64,000 nt of DNA from Thomasclavelia spiroformis DSM 1552 (GCF_025149465.1 NZ_CP102275.1:682001-746000), one strand, 5' to 3'. Shown: positions 36,669 through 46,550, counted from the stretch's first letter. Notes: generated by a model not told the origin, from the sequence alone. Translations and numbers: made by a program.

Positions 36669-38054
36669 ATGTTTGAATTTATAACGGTTAGAGAATTATA
36701 TGAAATGTTTTTAAGTAATCAAATGATGGATTTAGAAGGGTATGAATATGTTGAACTTGAGGGTTGGGTTCGTACTAATAGAAATAGTGGTAAACTAGGT
36801 TTTATTGCTTTAAATGATGGTACATATTTTAAAAATTTACAAATTGTTTATACTGAACAAGGAATTGATAATTATGCAGAAATTGATAAATTGTCAACAG
36901 GGAGTGCAATTAGAGTTGTTGGAAAATTAAAATTAACTCCTGAAGGAAAACAACCTTTTGAAGTAGAAGCAACTGAAATCGAAATTGAAGGTCGTTGTGA
37001 TGAAGATTTCCCATTACAAAAGAAACGTCATTCTTTTGAATATATGAGAGAAATTCCTCATTTAAGACCTAGAGCTAATACTTTTTATGCTATTTTTAGA
37101 TTACGTAGTGTTTTATCAATGGCGATTCATGAATTTTTCCAATCACAAGGGTTTGTGTATGTACATACACCAATCATTACAAGTAATGACGGTGAAGGTG
37201 CTGGAGAAATGTTTAGAGCTACAACTATTGATGGAACAAACTTTGAAGATGACTTTTTTGAAAAAGAAGCTTTTTTAACAGTTACTGGTCAATTACATGT
37301 TGAAGCTTTTGCTATGGCATTTAGAGATGTTTATACATTTGGGCCTGCTTTTAGAGCAGAAAATTCAAATACTTCAAGACATGCTAGTGAATTTTGGATG
37401 ATTGAGCCTGAAATTGCTTTTGCAGATCTTGAAGATGATATGGATTTGATTGAAGATATGGTTAAATATTGTATTGACTATGTTTTAGATAATGCTCCAG
37501 AAGAAATGAATTTCTTTGCATCAATGATTGATAAAGATTGTATTAATCGTATTACTAAAGTTAGAAATAGCGATTTTAAACGTATGACATACACTGAAGC
37601 AATTGAAATTTTAGAAAAGGCTGATGTTAAGTTTAAAAATAAAGTTTCATGGGGAATGGATTTAAATAGTGAACATGAACGTTATATTTGTGAACAAGTA
37701 GTTAAAGGTCCAGTATTTTTAACTGATTATCCAAAAGAAATCAAAGCATTTTATATGCGTTTAAATGATGATAATAAAACAGTTGCCGCTTGTGACTTAT
37801 TAGTTCCAGGAATCGGAGAATTAGTAGGTGGTAGTCAACGTGAAGAAAGATATGATGTCTTAGAAAAAATCATGGATGAAAAAAATATGACTAAAGACAA
37901 CTTACAATGGTATATGGATTTACGTCGATATGGTGGATGTAAGCATGCAGGATTTGGTTTAGGCTTTGATCGTTTCTTAATGTATTTAACAGGTATGCAA
38001 AATATTCGTGACGTTGAACCTTTCCCAAGAACACCAAGAAATCTGAAATTTTAA
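36669..38054 (+). CDS. asnS: Asparaginyl-tRNA synthetase
   Basis: Charges tRNAAsn. Class IIb architecture: OB-fold anticodon domain ([14 protein letters not shown]) and catalytic core with motif 2 ([21 protein letters not shown]) in its conserved order and motif 3 [23 protein letters not shown] and absence of an AspRS insertion favour Asn over Asp. The ATG at 36669 follows TAGGAGGATTAAT; the frame upstream crosses the promoter. 461 residues is normal. Confidence 0.96.
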   Translation: MFEFITVRELYEMFLSNQMMDLEGYEYVELEGWVRTNRNSGKLGFIALNDGTYFKNLQIVYTEQGIDNYAEIDKLSTGSAIRVVGKLKLTPEGKQPFEVEATEIEIEGRCDEDFPLQKKRHSFEYMREIPHLRPRANTFYAIFRLRSVLSMAIHEFFQSQGFVYVHTPIITSNDGEGAGEMFRATTIDGTNFEDDFFEKEAFLTVTGQLHVEAFAMAFRDVYTFGPAFRAENSNTSRHASEFWMIEPEIAFADLEDDMDLIEDMVKYCIDYVLDNAPEEMNFFASMIDKDCINRITKVRNSDFKRMTYTEAIEILEKADVKFKNKVSWGMDLNSEHERYICEQVVKGPVFLTDYPKEIKAFYMRLNDDNKTVAACDLLVPGIGELVGGSQREERYDVLEKIMDEKNMTKDNLQWYMDLRRYGGCKHAGFGLGFDRFLMYLTGMQNIRDVEPFPRTPRNLKF

Positions 38055-38082
38055 AAAAGCCTATATTTTTATAGGCTTTTTC
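38053..38082 (+). terminator. Intrinsic terminator of asnS
   Basis: AAAAAGCCTATA pairs with TATAGGCTTTTT around a T4 loop; the stem begins at the asnS stop. Confidence 0.9.
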
Positions 38083-38118
38083 TTTTCTTGCGGTATAATA
38101 TAACTAGGAGGCGATGAA

Positions 38119-39582
38119 ATGAATGAATATGATTTGATCAATTGCTATTTGAATCTAATTTTCGATAATAGCTTTACTTATTTTACTCGCATTCTTGATG
38201 GATATCGTGGATTATGTCAATTTAGAAAATGGATGCGTAAACGCAACATTAATCTAAATGCCATTGAAAATATAGGTTATGATGCTTTTAATGCTATTTG
38301 CAAAGCTAAAAATAAAGATCAGATAATAGATAAAATTGATCCTAAATACTTAGATGAGTTAATGGAATATATTAATACAGAAAGAAATAAATATCAAATT
38401 GTTGTATTGTCTAGTTTTGATTACAGTGATACTATTAATGTTTATTTGACTTCATCACAAATTGTTAAAGATTTAAGTAGTGATAAAGTAAGTGTTATTA
38501 ATTGTCATAGCTTATTAAAAAAAGATGATTTATCATTTTATGGACCATATAGGCATTTTATAAATGCATTATATCAAATTGATCGTTGGCCGGGTCTTTT
38601 AATATTTAAAGGTGACAATTGGTCTTTTTTGCCTGTATACACGATAAAAGACATTCAAGATGCAATGTTTAAAATAAAACAAGATACTATCTTTTCAAGT
38701 AGATATCTAAGTCCATACGATAGTTATTTTATACAACTTAGTGATTTACATTTAGGAAATAAAAAGAAAAATAAAGGTTGTCTAGCTTTAGAAAAAAGTT
38801 TAGATGAAACGTTTAAACAATTACGATCATATTATTCATTGAAATTTTTAATTACTGGAGATTTAATGAATTCGCCTAATCGTAAAAATATGTATGAAGC
38901 ATCTAACTTTATGAAGTTATTAAAAAATAAATATAGCGGAGATGTTTCTTTTATTTTAGGTAATCATGATGTAATAGTTAATGGTTTTAATATTTTTAAA
39001 AGACAAAAAAGTAAAGTGATTGCTTTTTTGTTGAATGAAAGTATTAAAGTATTTGAAAAAGAAAAGATTATTTTAATCAAAATAGATTCCACAGTAGAAG
39101 GAAATTTAGCAAGAGGAAAAGTTGGTAAAAAGCAATTAGATAATATTGATGAAGAATTAGCAAGTATTAAAAATCTAAAAGATTACACGATGGTAGCAAT
39201 GTTACATCATCATTTATTTCCAATTACCCGAGATGAGTTTTTAAAACAAAGATGGCGTGAAAAAATGTTTGTGGGAAAAATAATGGATAGTTCTAAAGCA
39301 CTAGTAGATAGTCAAGATTTAATTGAGTGGTTTAGAAAACATCAAATTCAATATGTTTTACATGGACATAAACATTTACCATTTTTTACTAATCATGATG
39401 GTATGTATGTTATTGCTGCTGGTTCTTCTTGCGGAAGTGGCGCTAAAGAAAGTGATAGTCGTTATTTAAGTTATAATGTATTAAAATATGATCATCGTTA
39501 TAAACGTTTTAAATATTGTTTTATTATTTATGATGATATGACTTTACAAGATCGTCAAAGAATTATAGTAAATATGTTTTAG
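38119..39582 (+). CDS. Calcineurin-like metallophosphoesterase with unknown N-terminal domain
   Basis: The C-terminal part (about 205-460) has the metallophosphoesterase motifs QLSDLHLGN, TGDLMNSP, LGNHDV, LHHHLFP and LHGHKH, binding two metals. The first ~200 residues are not recognised. No signal peptide is visible, so it probably works in the cytoplasm. The start at 38119 follows AGGAGGCGATGAA. The next gene starts 9 bases on, so the two are co-transcribed. Substrate unknown. Confidence 0.85.
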   Translation: MNEYDLINCYLNLIFDNSFTYFTRILDGYRGLCQFRKWMRKRNINLNAIENIGYDAFNAICKAKNKDQIIDKIDPKYLDELMEYINTERNKYQIVVLSSFDYSDTINVYLTSSQIVKDLSSDKVSVINCHSLLKKDDLSFYGPYRHFINALYQIDRWPGLLIFKGDNWSFLPVYTIKDIQDAMFKIKQDTIFSSRYLSPYDSYFIQLSDLHLGNKKKNKGCLALEKSLDETFKQLRSYYSLKFLITGDLMNSPNRKNMYEASNFMKLLKNKYSGDVSFILGNHDVIVNGFNIFKRQKSKVIAFLLNESIKVFEKEKIILIKIDSTVEGNLARGKVGKKQLDNIDEELASIKNLKDYTMVAMLHHHLFPITRDEFLKQRWREKMFVGKIMDSSKALVDSQDLIEWFRKHQIQYVLHGHKHLPFFTNHDGMYVIAAGSSCGSGAKESDSRYLSYNVLKYDHRYKRFKYCFIIYDDMTLQDRQRIIVNMF

Positions 39583-39591
39583 GAGAAAAAG

Positions 39592-40977
39592 ATGAAGTTA
39601 GTAGATGGAATGAAAGATGAAAAATTAGGTAGTGCAATATTGTATTGTTTTACAAAAGGATATGGTTCGGTTCCGATGGATGTATATAATGTTGTTTTAC
39701 CATTATTGTATAATGATATTTTTAGAGAAGAAGTTGGAAAGTTTAAAGACTTTACAAAGTGTATTAAAGCTTGTAATGAAAAGGATAAAGATTTTACGAA
39801 TAAGGTTTTAAAGGATATTAAAAATATGGATGAAATTACTAATCGTAGTTTAGGAATTTCATTATTAAATAAAGATTTAAATTTTGAAATAAATGAAGGA
39901 GTAATGAGTGGAAACTGTAATACTTCAAAGATTTTAGATTTAAATGAAGCAATTTTACTAGGTGAAATGTTAGCTGGTAAAAGTTTAGATGAGATTGTAA
40001 ACATGATCCAAGAAGATTTTAAAATTGTGTTTTTAGATAGCGAAACTTTAGGTAAAGATGTAGATCTTAGTAAACTTAATAAATTTGGAGCAGTGACAAT
40101 TTATCAACAAACTGATAAAAAAGATATTCCTGATCGAATTAAAGATGCTGATGTTGTAATTACTAATAAACATCTATTAGGCAAAGAACAGTTAAAAAAC
40201 TGTATAAAATTAAAATTAATTTGCGTAACAGCAACAGGTGTAAATAATATTGATTTAGAATATTGTAAAGAAAATATGATTACTGTATGCAATGTTAAAA
40301 GCTATTCAACTAATGCAGTTGCTCAACACACATTTGCATTACTTCTAGATCTTTATAATAAAACCCATTATTATCATCATTATATTGCTTCAGGAAATTA
40401 CTCATCTAGCTCAATGTTTACACATTTAGGTTATACATTTAATGAATTAGCTAATAAAACTTGGGGAATTGTAGGAATGGGTGAAATTGGCCAAAAAGTA
40501 GCTAGTATTGCTAGTGCTTTTGATTGCAATGTTCAATACTATTCAACAAGTGGGAAAAATAACCATCAAGCTTATAAACAAGTAGATTTTGATACGTTGT
40601 TAAAAACTAGTGACATTATTTCAATTCATGCACCATTGAATAAACAAACTGAAAATCTTTTTAATCATGATGCGTTTATTAAAATGAAACCTTCAGCATA
40701 TCTTATTAATGTAGGAAGAGGAAAGATTGTAAATGAAAAAGATTTAGTTGAGGCTCTAAAAAATTATCAATTAGCTGGAGCCGGATTAGATGTGTTTGAA
40801 AATGAACCATTTAATGATGATAGTCCATTGTTACAAATCAATGATGCTACTAAATTAATTATGACACCACACATTGCTTGGGCACCGGTTGAAACACGTA
40901 ATCGTGTAATCGATGAAGTATGTTTAAATATTGAAGGTTTTAAAAATAATCAATTAAGAAATGTATGTACTTTATAA
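39592..40977 (+). CDS. D-2-hydroxyacid dehydrogenase fused to an unrecognised N-terminal domain
   Basis: From about residue 143 on this is a complete D-2-hydroxyacid dehydrogenase: NAD loop GIVGMGEIGQKVA, catalytic Arg in INVGRGKIV, Glu in LDVFENEPF and His in TPHIAWAP. The family usually has 310-340 residues; this protein has 461 because of a ~140-residue N-terminal part (YCFTKGYGSVPMDVYNVVL, then a Lys-rich helical stretch) that I do not recognise. Faint layout similarity to the middle component of ABC-3C systems is noted but unproven. One uninterrupted frame and a good AGGAGAAAAAG site support a real fusion. Substrate unknown. Confidence 0.85.
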   Translation: MKLVDGMKDEKLGSAILYCFTKGYGSVPMDVYNVVLPLLYNDIFREEVGKFKDFTKCIKACNEKDKDFTNKVLKDIKNMDEITNRSLGISLLNKDLNFEINEGVMSGNCNTSKILDLNEAILLGEMLAGKSLDEIVNMIQEDFKIVFLDSETLGKDVDLSKLNKFGAVTIYQQTDKKDIPDRIKDADVVITNKHLLGKEQLKNCIKLKLICVTATGVNNIDLEYCKENMITVCNVKSYSTNAVAQHTFALLLDLYNKTHYYHHYIASGNYSSSSMFTHLGYTFNELANKTWGIVGMGEIGQKVASIASAFDCNVQYYSTSGKNNHQAYKQVDFDTLLKTSDIISIHAPLNKQTENLFNHDAFIKMKPSAYLINVGRGKIVNEKDLVEALKNYQLAGAGLDVFENEPFNDDSPLLQINDATKLIMTPHIAWAPVETRNRVIDEVCLNIEGFKNNQLRNVCTL

Positions 40978-41004
40978 ACACGGATAATTTTATCCGTGTT
41001 TTTT
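40977..41004 (+). terminator. Intrinsic terminator after the dehydrogenase
   Basis: AACACGGATA (40977-40986) pairs with TATCCGTGTT (40991-41000), then T4. Confidence 0.88.
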
Positions 41005-41049
41005 ATTATTCGTATAAATGTTATAATTAGTTATATAGAGGTGATGACG

Positions 41050-41586
41050 ATGAATAAAATATTAATATTGTATAAATCAAAATATGGGGCGACAAAAAAA
41101 TATGCTTATATGTTAAAAAAAGAAATAGCTTGTGATGTTTTTGATATAAAAGATTATCAAAAGGGAATGTTTGATAAATATGAATTAGTTATATTTGCTT
41201 CAGCAATATATGCTAGTGGTATATCAGGCTTAAAAGTATTGAAAAAAAATTATGCAGAGTTAAAAAATAAAAAGGTGATTATTTTTTGTGTGGGAGCTTC
41301 ACCTTATGATAAAAAAGCATTTGATGAAATTAAAGCCTATAATTTAAAAGATGATTTAAAAGATATACCGATATTTTATGGTAGGGGAACATGGGATGAA
41401 AGTAAAATGAGTTTTAAAGATCGTAGTTTGTGTAAATTATTACAAAAAGCAATTGCTAAAAAGGATCCAGAGACTTATGAACCGTGGATGAAAGCATTAG
41501 TTTTAGCTAAAGGAAAGAAATGTGATTGGACTGATCGAAAATATATAGAACCGATTATCGATTATATAAAAAACGAAAATATATAA
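41050..41586 (+). CDS. Flavodoxin-domain protein
   Basis: A 178-residue protein whose N-terminus ILILYKSKYGATKKYAYML is a flavodoxin/HemG-type FMN phosphate loop, followed by VIFASAIYASGISG and VIIFCVGASPYD. Electron carrier or oxidoreductase role is likely; partner unknown. The ATG at 41050 has GAGGTGATGACG ahead; the longer upstream frame crosses the promoter region and is rejected. Confidence 0.82.
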   Translation: MNKILILYKSKYGATKKYAYMLKKEIACDVFDIKDYQKGMFDKYELVIFASAIYASGISGLKVLKKNYAELKNKKVIIFCVGASPYDKKAFDEIKAYNLKDDLKDIPIFYGRGTWDESKMSFKDRSLCKLLQKAIAKKDPETYEPWMKALVLAKGKKCDWTDRKYIEPIIDYIKNENI

Positions 41587-41674
41587 AATAATATGTGGTT
41601 TTGATAATTTGTTGAAATTTGTTAAACAGTAGGCTAAAATTAACCTGATAATATTTTTAAGAAGGGTTGTAAAA

Positions 41675-43048
41675 ATGAAAGAGAGAGAAAAATTTTCGTC
41701 AAGATTAGGATTTATTTTAATCTCTGCTGGTTGTGCAATTGGTTTAGGAAATGTATGGCGATTTCCATATATTGTTGGACAATATGGCGGAGCTTTATTT
41801 GTATTGATTTATTTGTTTTTCTTGGTTGCCCTAGGGGCACCAATAATGACTATGGAATTTGCAGTTGGTCGTGCAAGTCAAAAAAGTGCTGTGTTAGCTT
41901 TTAATACATTGAAGCCAGATAAAAAAATTTGGAGTGGGATTGGTAAGTTTCAAGCATTAGGTAATTATGTTTTAATGATGTTCTATACTACTGTTGGTGG
42001 TTGGATGTTATCTTATTTTATAAAGATGGCAAAAGGAGATTTTATTGGAACGACACCTCAGCAAGTAGAAAGTATTTTTAATAATTCACTACAAGATCCA
42101 ATATTACAAATATTTTGGATGGTAGTTGTTGTTTTCTTAGGATTTGGAATTTGTTCATTAGGATTAAAAAATGGTGTTGAAAAAATTACTAAAGTGATGA
42201 TGTGTTCACTTTTATTTATTATTTTGATTTTGGTTGTAAGAGCTGTAACATTACCAGGGGCTGGTGAAGGTTTAGCGTTTTACTTAATTCCAAATTTTGA
42301 AGCAATTCAAAAATATGGTTTAGTGGAAATAATTTTTGCTGCTATGGGACAGGCATTTTTTACACTTAGTTTAGGAATCGGTGCAATCGCTATTTTTGGT
42401 AGTTATATTGATAAAAGTCATCGTTTATTAGGTGAAACTATTAGTGTATGTACTCTAGATACTTTAGTAGCTTTGTTTTCTGGATTGATTATTTTTCCTG
42501 CTTGTTTTGCTTTTGGTGTAAATCCAGGAAGTGGACCAGGTTTAGTATTTATTACTTTGCCTAGTATTTTTAATGAGATGTGGTTAGGGCAAGTCTGGGG
42601 AATGTTATTTTTTGTATTTATGAGTTTTGCGGCATTATCAACAATTATTGCAGTATTTGAAAATATTATTTGTTTTGCAATGGATTTATTTAATTGGAGC
42701 AGAAAAAAAGCAGTAATTATTAATTTGATTGTAATTTTAATTTTATCACTGCCATGTGCTCTAGGATTTAATATTTTAAGTGATATTGCTCCACTTGGTG
42801 CCGGTACAACAATTCAAGATTTTGAAGACTTTTTAGTAACATATAATTTCTTACCATTAGGATCACTAGCATATTTGATTTTCTGTACGACTAGATATGG
42901 TTGGAATTTTGATAATTTTATTAAAGAAGCAGATACTGGTAAAGGACTTAAATTTCCTAAATGGACAAAAAATTATTTAAAATATATTTTACCATGTATA
43001 ATTATTATTTTATTTATACAAGGATATTATATGACATTTATAAAGTAA
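41675..43048 (+). CDS. Sodium:neurotransmitter symporter (NSS) family transporter
   Basis: A Na+-coupled amino-acid-type transporter of 457 residues and about 11-12 helices. Helix 1 has the unwound GCAIGLGNVWRFPYIVGQYG signature with the Na+ and substrate backbone sites. Later AMGQAFFTLSLGIGAIAIFG corresponds to helix 6. Bacterial members often carry hydrophobic amino acids or tryptophan; the substrate here cannot be stated. It is monocistronic, with AAGAAGGG ahead. Confidence 0.93.
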   Translation: MKEREKFSSRLGFILISAGCAIGLGNVWRFPYIVGQYGGALFVLIYLFFLVALGAPIMTMEFAVGRASQKSAVLAFNTLKPDKKIWSGIGKFQALGNYVLMMFYTTVGGWMLSYFIKMAKGDFIGTTPQQVESIFNNSLQDPILQIFWMVVVVFLGFGICSLGLKNGVEKITKVMMCSLLFIILILVVRAVTLPGAGEGLAFYLIPNFEAIQKYGLVEIIFAAMGQAFFTLSLGIGAIAIFGSYIDKSHRLLGETISVCTLDTLVALFSGLIIFPACFAFGVNPGSGPGLVFITLPSIFNEMWLGQVWGMLFFVFMSFAALSTIIAVFENIICFAMDLFNWSRKKAVIINLIVILILSLPCALGFNILSDIAPLGAGTTIQDFEDFLVTYNFLPLGSLAYLIFCTTRYGWNFDNFIKEADTGKGLKFPKWTKNYLKYILPCIIIILFIQGYYMTFIK

Positions 43049-43050
43049 AC

Positions 43051-43070
43051 TAGGGGATTAATTCCCCCTA
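43051..43070 (+). terminator. Weak hairpin after the NSS transporter
   Basis: TAGGGG pairs with CCCCTA over a short loop. There is no T run, so it may be only a transcript-end stabiliser. Confidence 0.4.
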
Positions 43071-43463
43071 TAATTGTATAAAGAAAAAATAAGTAATAAT
43101 CCAATAATTAATATTAAAAAATTTTGGAACTATTAAATCATCACTTTTCTGATGAAATTTTTAATTAATTATAGATTTTAAAATTAATAAATATGGTAGA
43201 GAAACAGTATAAAGATAAGAATTATTCAATATAATAAAAGATATGAAAATTTTGAGATTAATATTTTGAATAATTAGAGTAACATTTTATATGTATTGAA
43301 TTATATATTTGTTAGTGATTATATAAATAAAATGATTTGTATATATAATTGATACTGATTACTTAATAATTGAACTATTGTGCTCTTAAATAAATTTATA
43401 TTTAAGTTGTAGAAAATACCGGTATAAATTCTACAAATTCAAATATAGATAGGAGAAATTAAT
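43071..43463. other. AT-rich intergenic stretch at the left edge of accessory island 2
   Basis: About 390 bases without any gene. The only structure seen is the operator-like repeat at 43407-43436. Confidence 0.45.
43407..43436. promoter_or_regulatory. Compound inverted repeat before the DUF1906 gene
   Basis: TTGTAGAA (43407-43414) and TTCTACAA (43429-43436) flank an inner palindrome ATACCGGTAT (43416-43425). It ends 27 bases before the ATG, close to the ribosome site, so it could be an operator or a leader hairpin. Confidence 0.45.
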
Positions 43464-45656
43464 ATGGATACAATGGTTTTAAAAACACAACAATGGCTTA
43501 ATTTAACATATGGAGATGATAGTCGTTTTAACAGAGTAACTGAGGATGGTATCACTGGATGGGATACTATTTATGGATTAAGGCGAGCATTACAAATCGA
43601 AGAAGGTATCACTTCAACAAGTAATAGTTTTGGTCCTTCAACATATGATAAATGTCCTGATATTAATGAAGGTGATACTGGTAATTTAGTATATATTGTT
43701 CAAGGTGGCTTGTGGTGTAAAGGTTTTAATCCTGGAGGATTCGATGGAAATTATGGTTCTAGAACTTCAGCAGCAGTAAAACGCTTTAAAGAGGCTACTG
43801 GAATTGGTGGCAATGGTAATATGAATAAAGATTTTATGAGGGCTTTATTAGATATGAGTGCGTTTTCAACTGTATCTGGAGGTAAAAAAATTATTAGGAG
43901 TGTTCAACAAAAATTAAATCGTGATTATTATATGTATTATCAAATTAGTCCATGTGATGGTTTATACAATCGTGAAATGAATAAGATGCTAATTTATGCA
44001 TTACAAAAAGAGTTAGGTATTTCTAAAGAATCTGCTACAGGTACATGGGGACCAACAACAGTAGCTAGATGTAAAGAAAAAGTTTTTAATATTGGCAATT
44101 CAGATAATATTGTTAGATTAATTAGATATTCATTAGTTTGTAATGGTTATAATGTAGATATCTCATCATCAATTTATGATACTAATATCAACTATACATG
44201 TAATAAATTTGCAAAAGAAATGTTAATTTCTAAACCAATAAATACAGTCGGCTATAGTGTAATCAGATCATTAATGAGTAGTAATGGCGATACAAGTAGA
44301 CCTGCAATTGGATGTGATACTGCAACTAAACTAACTCCTACACAAATTCAAACACTTGTAGATAATGGTTATCGCTATGTTGGTCGTTATGTGAGTAACA
44401 CACCAGGAGGAACATTAGATAAAGCACTAACAAAAACAGAAGTCAATAATATTCTTAATGCCGGATTAAAATTGTTTTTAATTTTTCAAGAATCCGGTAA
44501 TAGTGTAGAAAGATTTAATTTCTCTACGGGAATTCAAAATGCTACTAGTGCAATAGCTGCTGTTAAAAATCTTGGATACAGTTCTTTTGTTCCAATTTAT
44601 TTTGCAGTTGATTTTGATGCTACTGATACTCAAATAAAAAGTAATATTTTACCATATTTTAAAGCAATTGTTGATACAATAAAAAAAGATGCGAATGATT
44701 TTCAAATTGGAGTGTATGGTACTAGAAATGTATGTGCTACTGTAAGGGATACATATCCAGAAGTTGGTCGTTTATTTATATCTGATTCTTCATATGGGTA
44801 TAGTGGCAATCTTGGATATACTATGCCTAAAACATGGTCATTTGATCAATTTGCTACAGATATTACAATTGGAAATGGCGAAGGTAAAGTAACTATAGAC
44901 AAAGTAGCTGTATCGGGGGTTGATGGATGTACTTTTTTTCCTGACGACCTTGAAAAAGAGTATATAAAAGAAAAAATTGTATATGTTACAAATGGAATGA
45001 AGTCTTCGCAAGGTATGTTAATGGTAAATAGAGCTGAAAAAGGATTGCGTGTATATTCACTTGGAAAATATTCAAGTGATAGAGGTATATATTTTACAGA
45101 CCCATTTAATCAGATAGCAGTTTTACCTAAAAACGCTATGTATGTACGTCTTACAGAATATGATAAAAGGTGTTCACTTGTTCCTATTAAATATCTTGAT
45201 CAAGATAAGTCGATTGAATATGGATTTATTATGACATCATATACTGATGGATATTCTGAACCAATACTAAGTGATGAATATAAAGAAAATTTAGATACAG
45301 CTAAACTTCAGAAAAATTTTGATACGTATTGTGTGAATGATGATGAAAATGATTTAATTTATGCATCAAGAGTATCAATTAATAATCATTCTTGTTCAAT
45401 ACATAGATTGAGATACGATGCTAAAGTATATAATTCATCATTCGTTTTACGAGATATTATTCCGGCTGGAACAAAGATTGCAATAACGGTATCAGAAACA
45501 GGAATTCATCATAACGAAACACTGCCTTTGTATCAAAGAGAATTTGATGGTCAGTGGGTTAACCCATTACCTGAAAATGAATCTGGTGGTGCATTTATTG
45601 ATTATATGTTAGAAATTGGATGTATGCCAAATGATAGACTATTTGGGAAAGAGTAA
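43464..45656 (+). CDS. Peptidoglycan-binding and DUF1906 glycoside-hydrolase-like protein
   Basis: The 730-residue protein starts with peptidoglycan-binding-like helical repeats (e.g. GLWCKGFNPGGFDGNYGSRT at about 92-111 and a second unit around 150-260), then a DUF1906/Rv2525c-type TIM-barrel domain (about 280-495: IGCDTATKLT, YRYVGRYVSN, VPIYFAVDFDATD, QIGVYGT, WSFDQFAT), then ~230 residues not recognised. The first is a cell-wall hydrolase-like fold, though activity of DUF1906 is unproven. There is no signal peptide, so release would need lysis, a holin or a non-classical route. It lies at the island edge without other phage genes. AGGAG precedes the ATG. Confidence 0.82.
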   Translation: MDTMVLKTQQWLNLTYGDDSRFNRVTEDGITGWDTIYGLRRALQIEEGITSTSNSFGPSTYDKCPDINEGDTGNLVYIVQGGLWCKGFNPGGFDGNYGSRTSAAVKRFKEATGIGGNGNMNKDFMRALLDMSAFSTVSGGKKIIRSVQQKLNRDYYMYYQISPCDGLYNREMNKMLIYALQKELGISKESATGTWGPTTVARCKEKVFNIGNSDNIVRLIRYSLVCNGYNVDISSSIYDTNINYTCNKFAKEMLISKPINTVGYSVIRSLMSSNGDTSRPAIGCDTATKLTPTQIQTLVDNGYRYVGRYVSNTPGGTLDKALTKTEVNNILNAGLKLFLIFQESGNSVERFNFSTGIQNATSAIAAVKNLGYSSFVPIYFAVDFDATDTQIKSNILPYFKAIVDTIKKDANDFQIGVYGTRNVCATVRDTYPEVGRLFISDSSYGYSGNLGYTMPKTWSFDQFATDITIGNGEGKVTIDKVAVSGVDGCTFFPDDLEKEYIKEKIVYVTNGMKSSQGMLMVNRAEKGLRVYSLGKYSSDRGIYFTDPFNQIAVLPKNAMYVRLTEYDKRCSLVPIKYLDQDKSIEYGFIMTSYTDGYSEPILSDEYKENLDTAKLQKNFDTYCVNDDENDLIYASRVSINNHSCSIHRLRYDAKVYNSSFVLRDIIPAGTKIAITVSETGIHHNETLPLYQREFDGQWVNPLPENESGGAFIDYMLEIGCMPNDRLFGKE

Positions 45657-46242
45657 AAAAATAAAATCTGAAAGCTATAATGAAAAGATTGTTAAGAAAC
45701 TAAATTACCTTGTAATATAGTGATTTCCTAATAGACGATATAAATAATTAAATGTTGATAAAAGAAGTTTTTATACTAAGAAAAGTAAAATATTCAAATG
45801 AATTTAAGTAAGTATAGTTAAAAGTTATCTTAGCAGATTCACTCTATATATCGCATTATGAAATAAGCTGGGAATAAATCAAAAAACTTATTTTAGAGTG
45901 GGTAAAAGATACAATTTATTAGTCGATAAAAATTTTTTTGATTCAATACATACTAGTAGTGTCTATGCAAAAGAATTTAAAAAATTTGCGTTGAAAATAT
46001 ATATTTCATTAAAGTTTATATACAGCAATTAGACAACCAATGGTAGTTTGATTTAAAAAATATATTTAAAGAGAAGATGGTATTAGCCAATATTTTCGAT
46101 CGTATAAATATAAGGAAGTTGTAATTATTTACTATCGATTGGACAGCGAGATTGTAGAAAAAAATTCTGAAAAACTCTTAAAGTTTCTCAGAATTTTTAC
46201 TTCTAAAGATACAAATAGTTATAGTAACTTTAATTTTGTTAC
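45657..46242. other. Intergenic stretch with decayed coding traces
   Basis: No intact gene. About 45862-46032 is open in one frame without a start (NQKTYFRVGKRYNLLVDKNF visible), which looks like a decayed gene end. The rest is AT-rich. Confidence 0.35.
46160..46198 (+). terminator. Intrinsic terminator before the IS256 remnant
   Basis: AAAAATTCTGA (46160-46170) pairs with TCAGAATTTTT (46188-46198), with an inner AAACT/AGTTT extension. Confidence 0.75.
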
Positions 46243-46525
46243 TGAGAGTGTAAAATAATCTGTGTAAGTTGAGAGCGCGCGGCTCAACTTCACAGATTTT
46301 ATTTTTATTTATGGTATAATTAGGAGGAAAGAAGGAATGGAAATGCCTAGAATAAAACGTAATCCAAAAAAAGTTGCTTTAGCACAAGCTATCCTGGAAA
46401 CTTATAATCCCAAATCTGTAGAAGATATGAATAATGCGCTTAAAGATTTATTTGGTCCTCTTTTTGAATCGATGCTTCAGGGAGAGATGAATAATCATCT
46501 TGGCTATAGTTCTAATGATAAAGGA
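46243..46525 (+). mobile_element. Truncated IS256-family element (left part)
   Basis: Begins near GAGAGTGTAAAATAA, which resembles IS256-type ends. It contains a strong hairpin (46259-46296, arms TCTGTG/AAGTTGAG and complements), a TATAAT box at 46315-46320, and the first 63 codons of a transposase. It is cut by the left end of the IS3 element at 46526; the rest of the IS256 is not found at the other side of the nest. Confidence 0.75.
46337..46525 (+). pseudogene. IS256-family transposase, N-terminal fragment
   Basis: MEMPRIKRNPKKVALAQAIL and the block DMNNALKDLFGPLFESMLQG, then MNNHLGYSSNDKG, are the classic mutator-type N-terminus. The family has about 400 residues; only 63 remain before the frame runs into IS3 end sequence (and stops at 46576). 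The catalytic DDE region is missing. Confidence 0.85.
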
Positions 46526-46550
46526 TGGTACTATGTCAAGAAAAAGTACC

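Noticed and set aside
36669-38054. Aspartyl-tRNA synthetase as identity
   Set aside because: Length, lack of the bacterial AspRS insertion domain and the [10 protein letters not shown] motif fit AsnRS.
39579-40004. Open frame of 141 codons on the minus strand opposite the fused dehydrogenase N-terminus
   Set aside because: Considered because the plus-strand N-terminal domain is unknown, but the plus frame has a good ribosome site and continues into the enzyme; the minus frame is Ser/Phe-rich shadow sequence.
40996-41049. Upstream extension of the flavodoxin-like gene
   Set aside because: The extra codons run through the preceding terminator's T run and promoter-like sequence; a good ribosome site favours ATG 41050.
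43464-46242. Prophage at the DUF1906 gene
   Set aside because: No capsid, tail, terminase, holin or integrase genes around it; one lysin-like gene is not enough.
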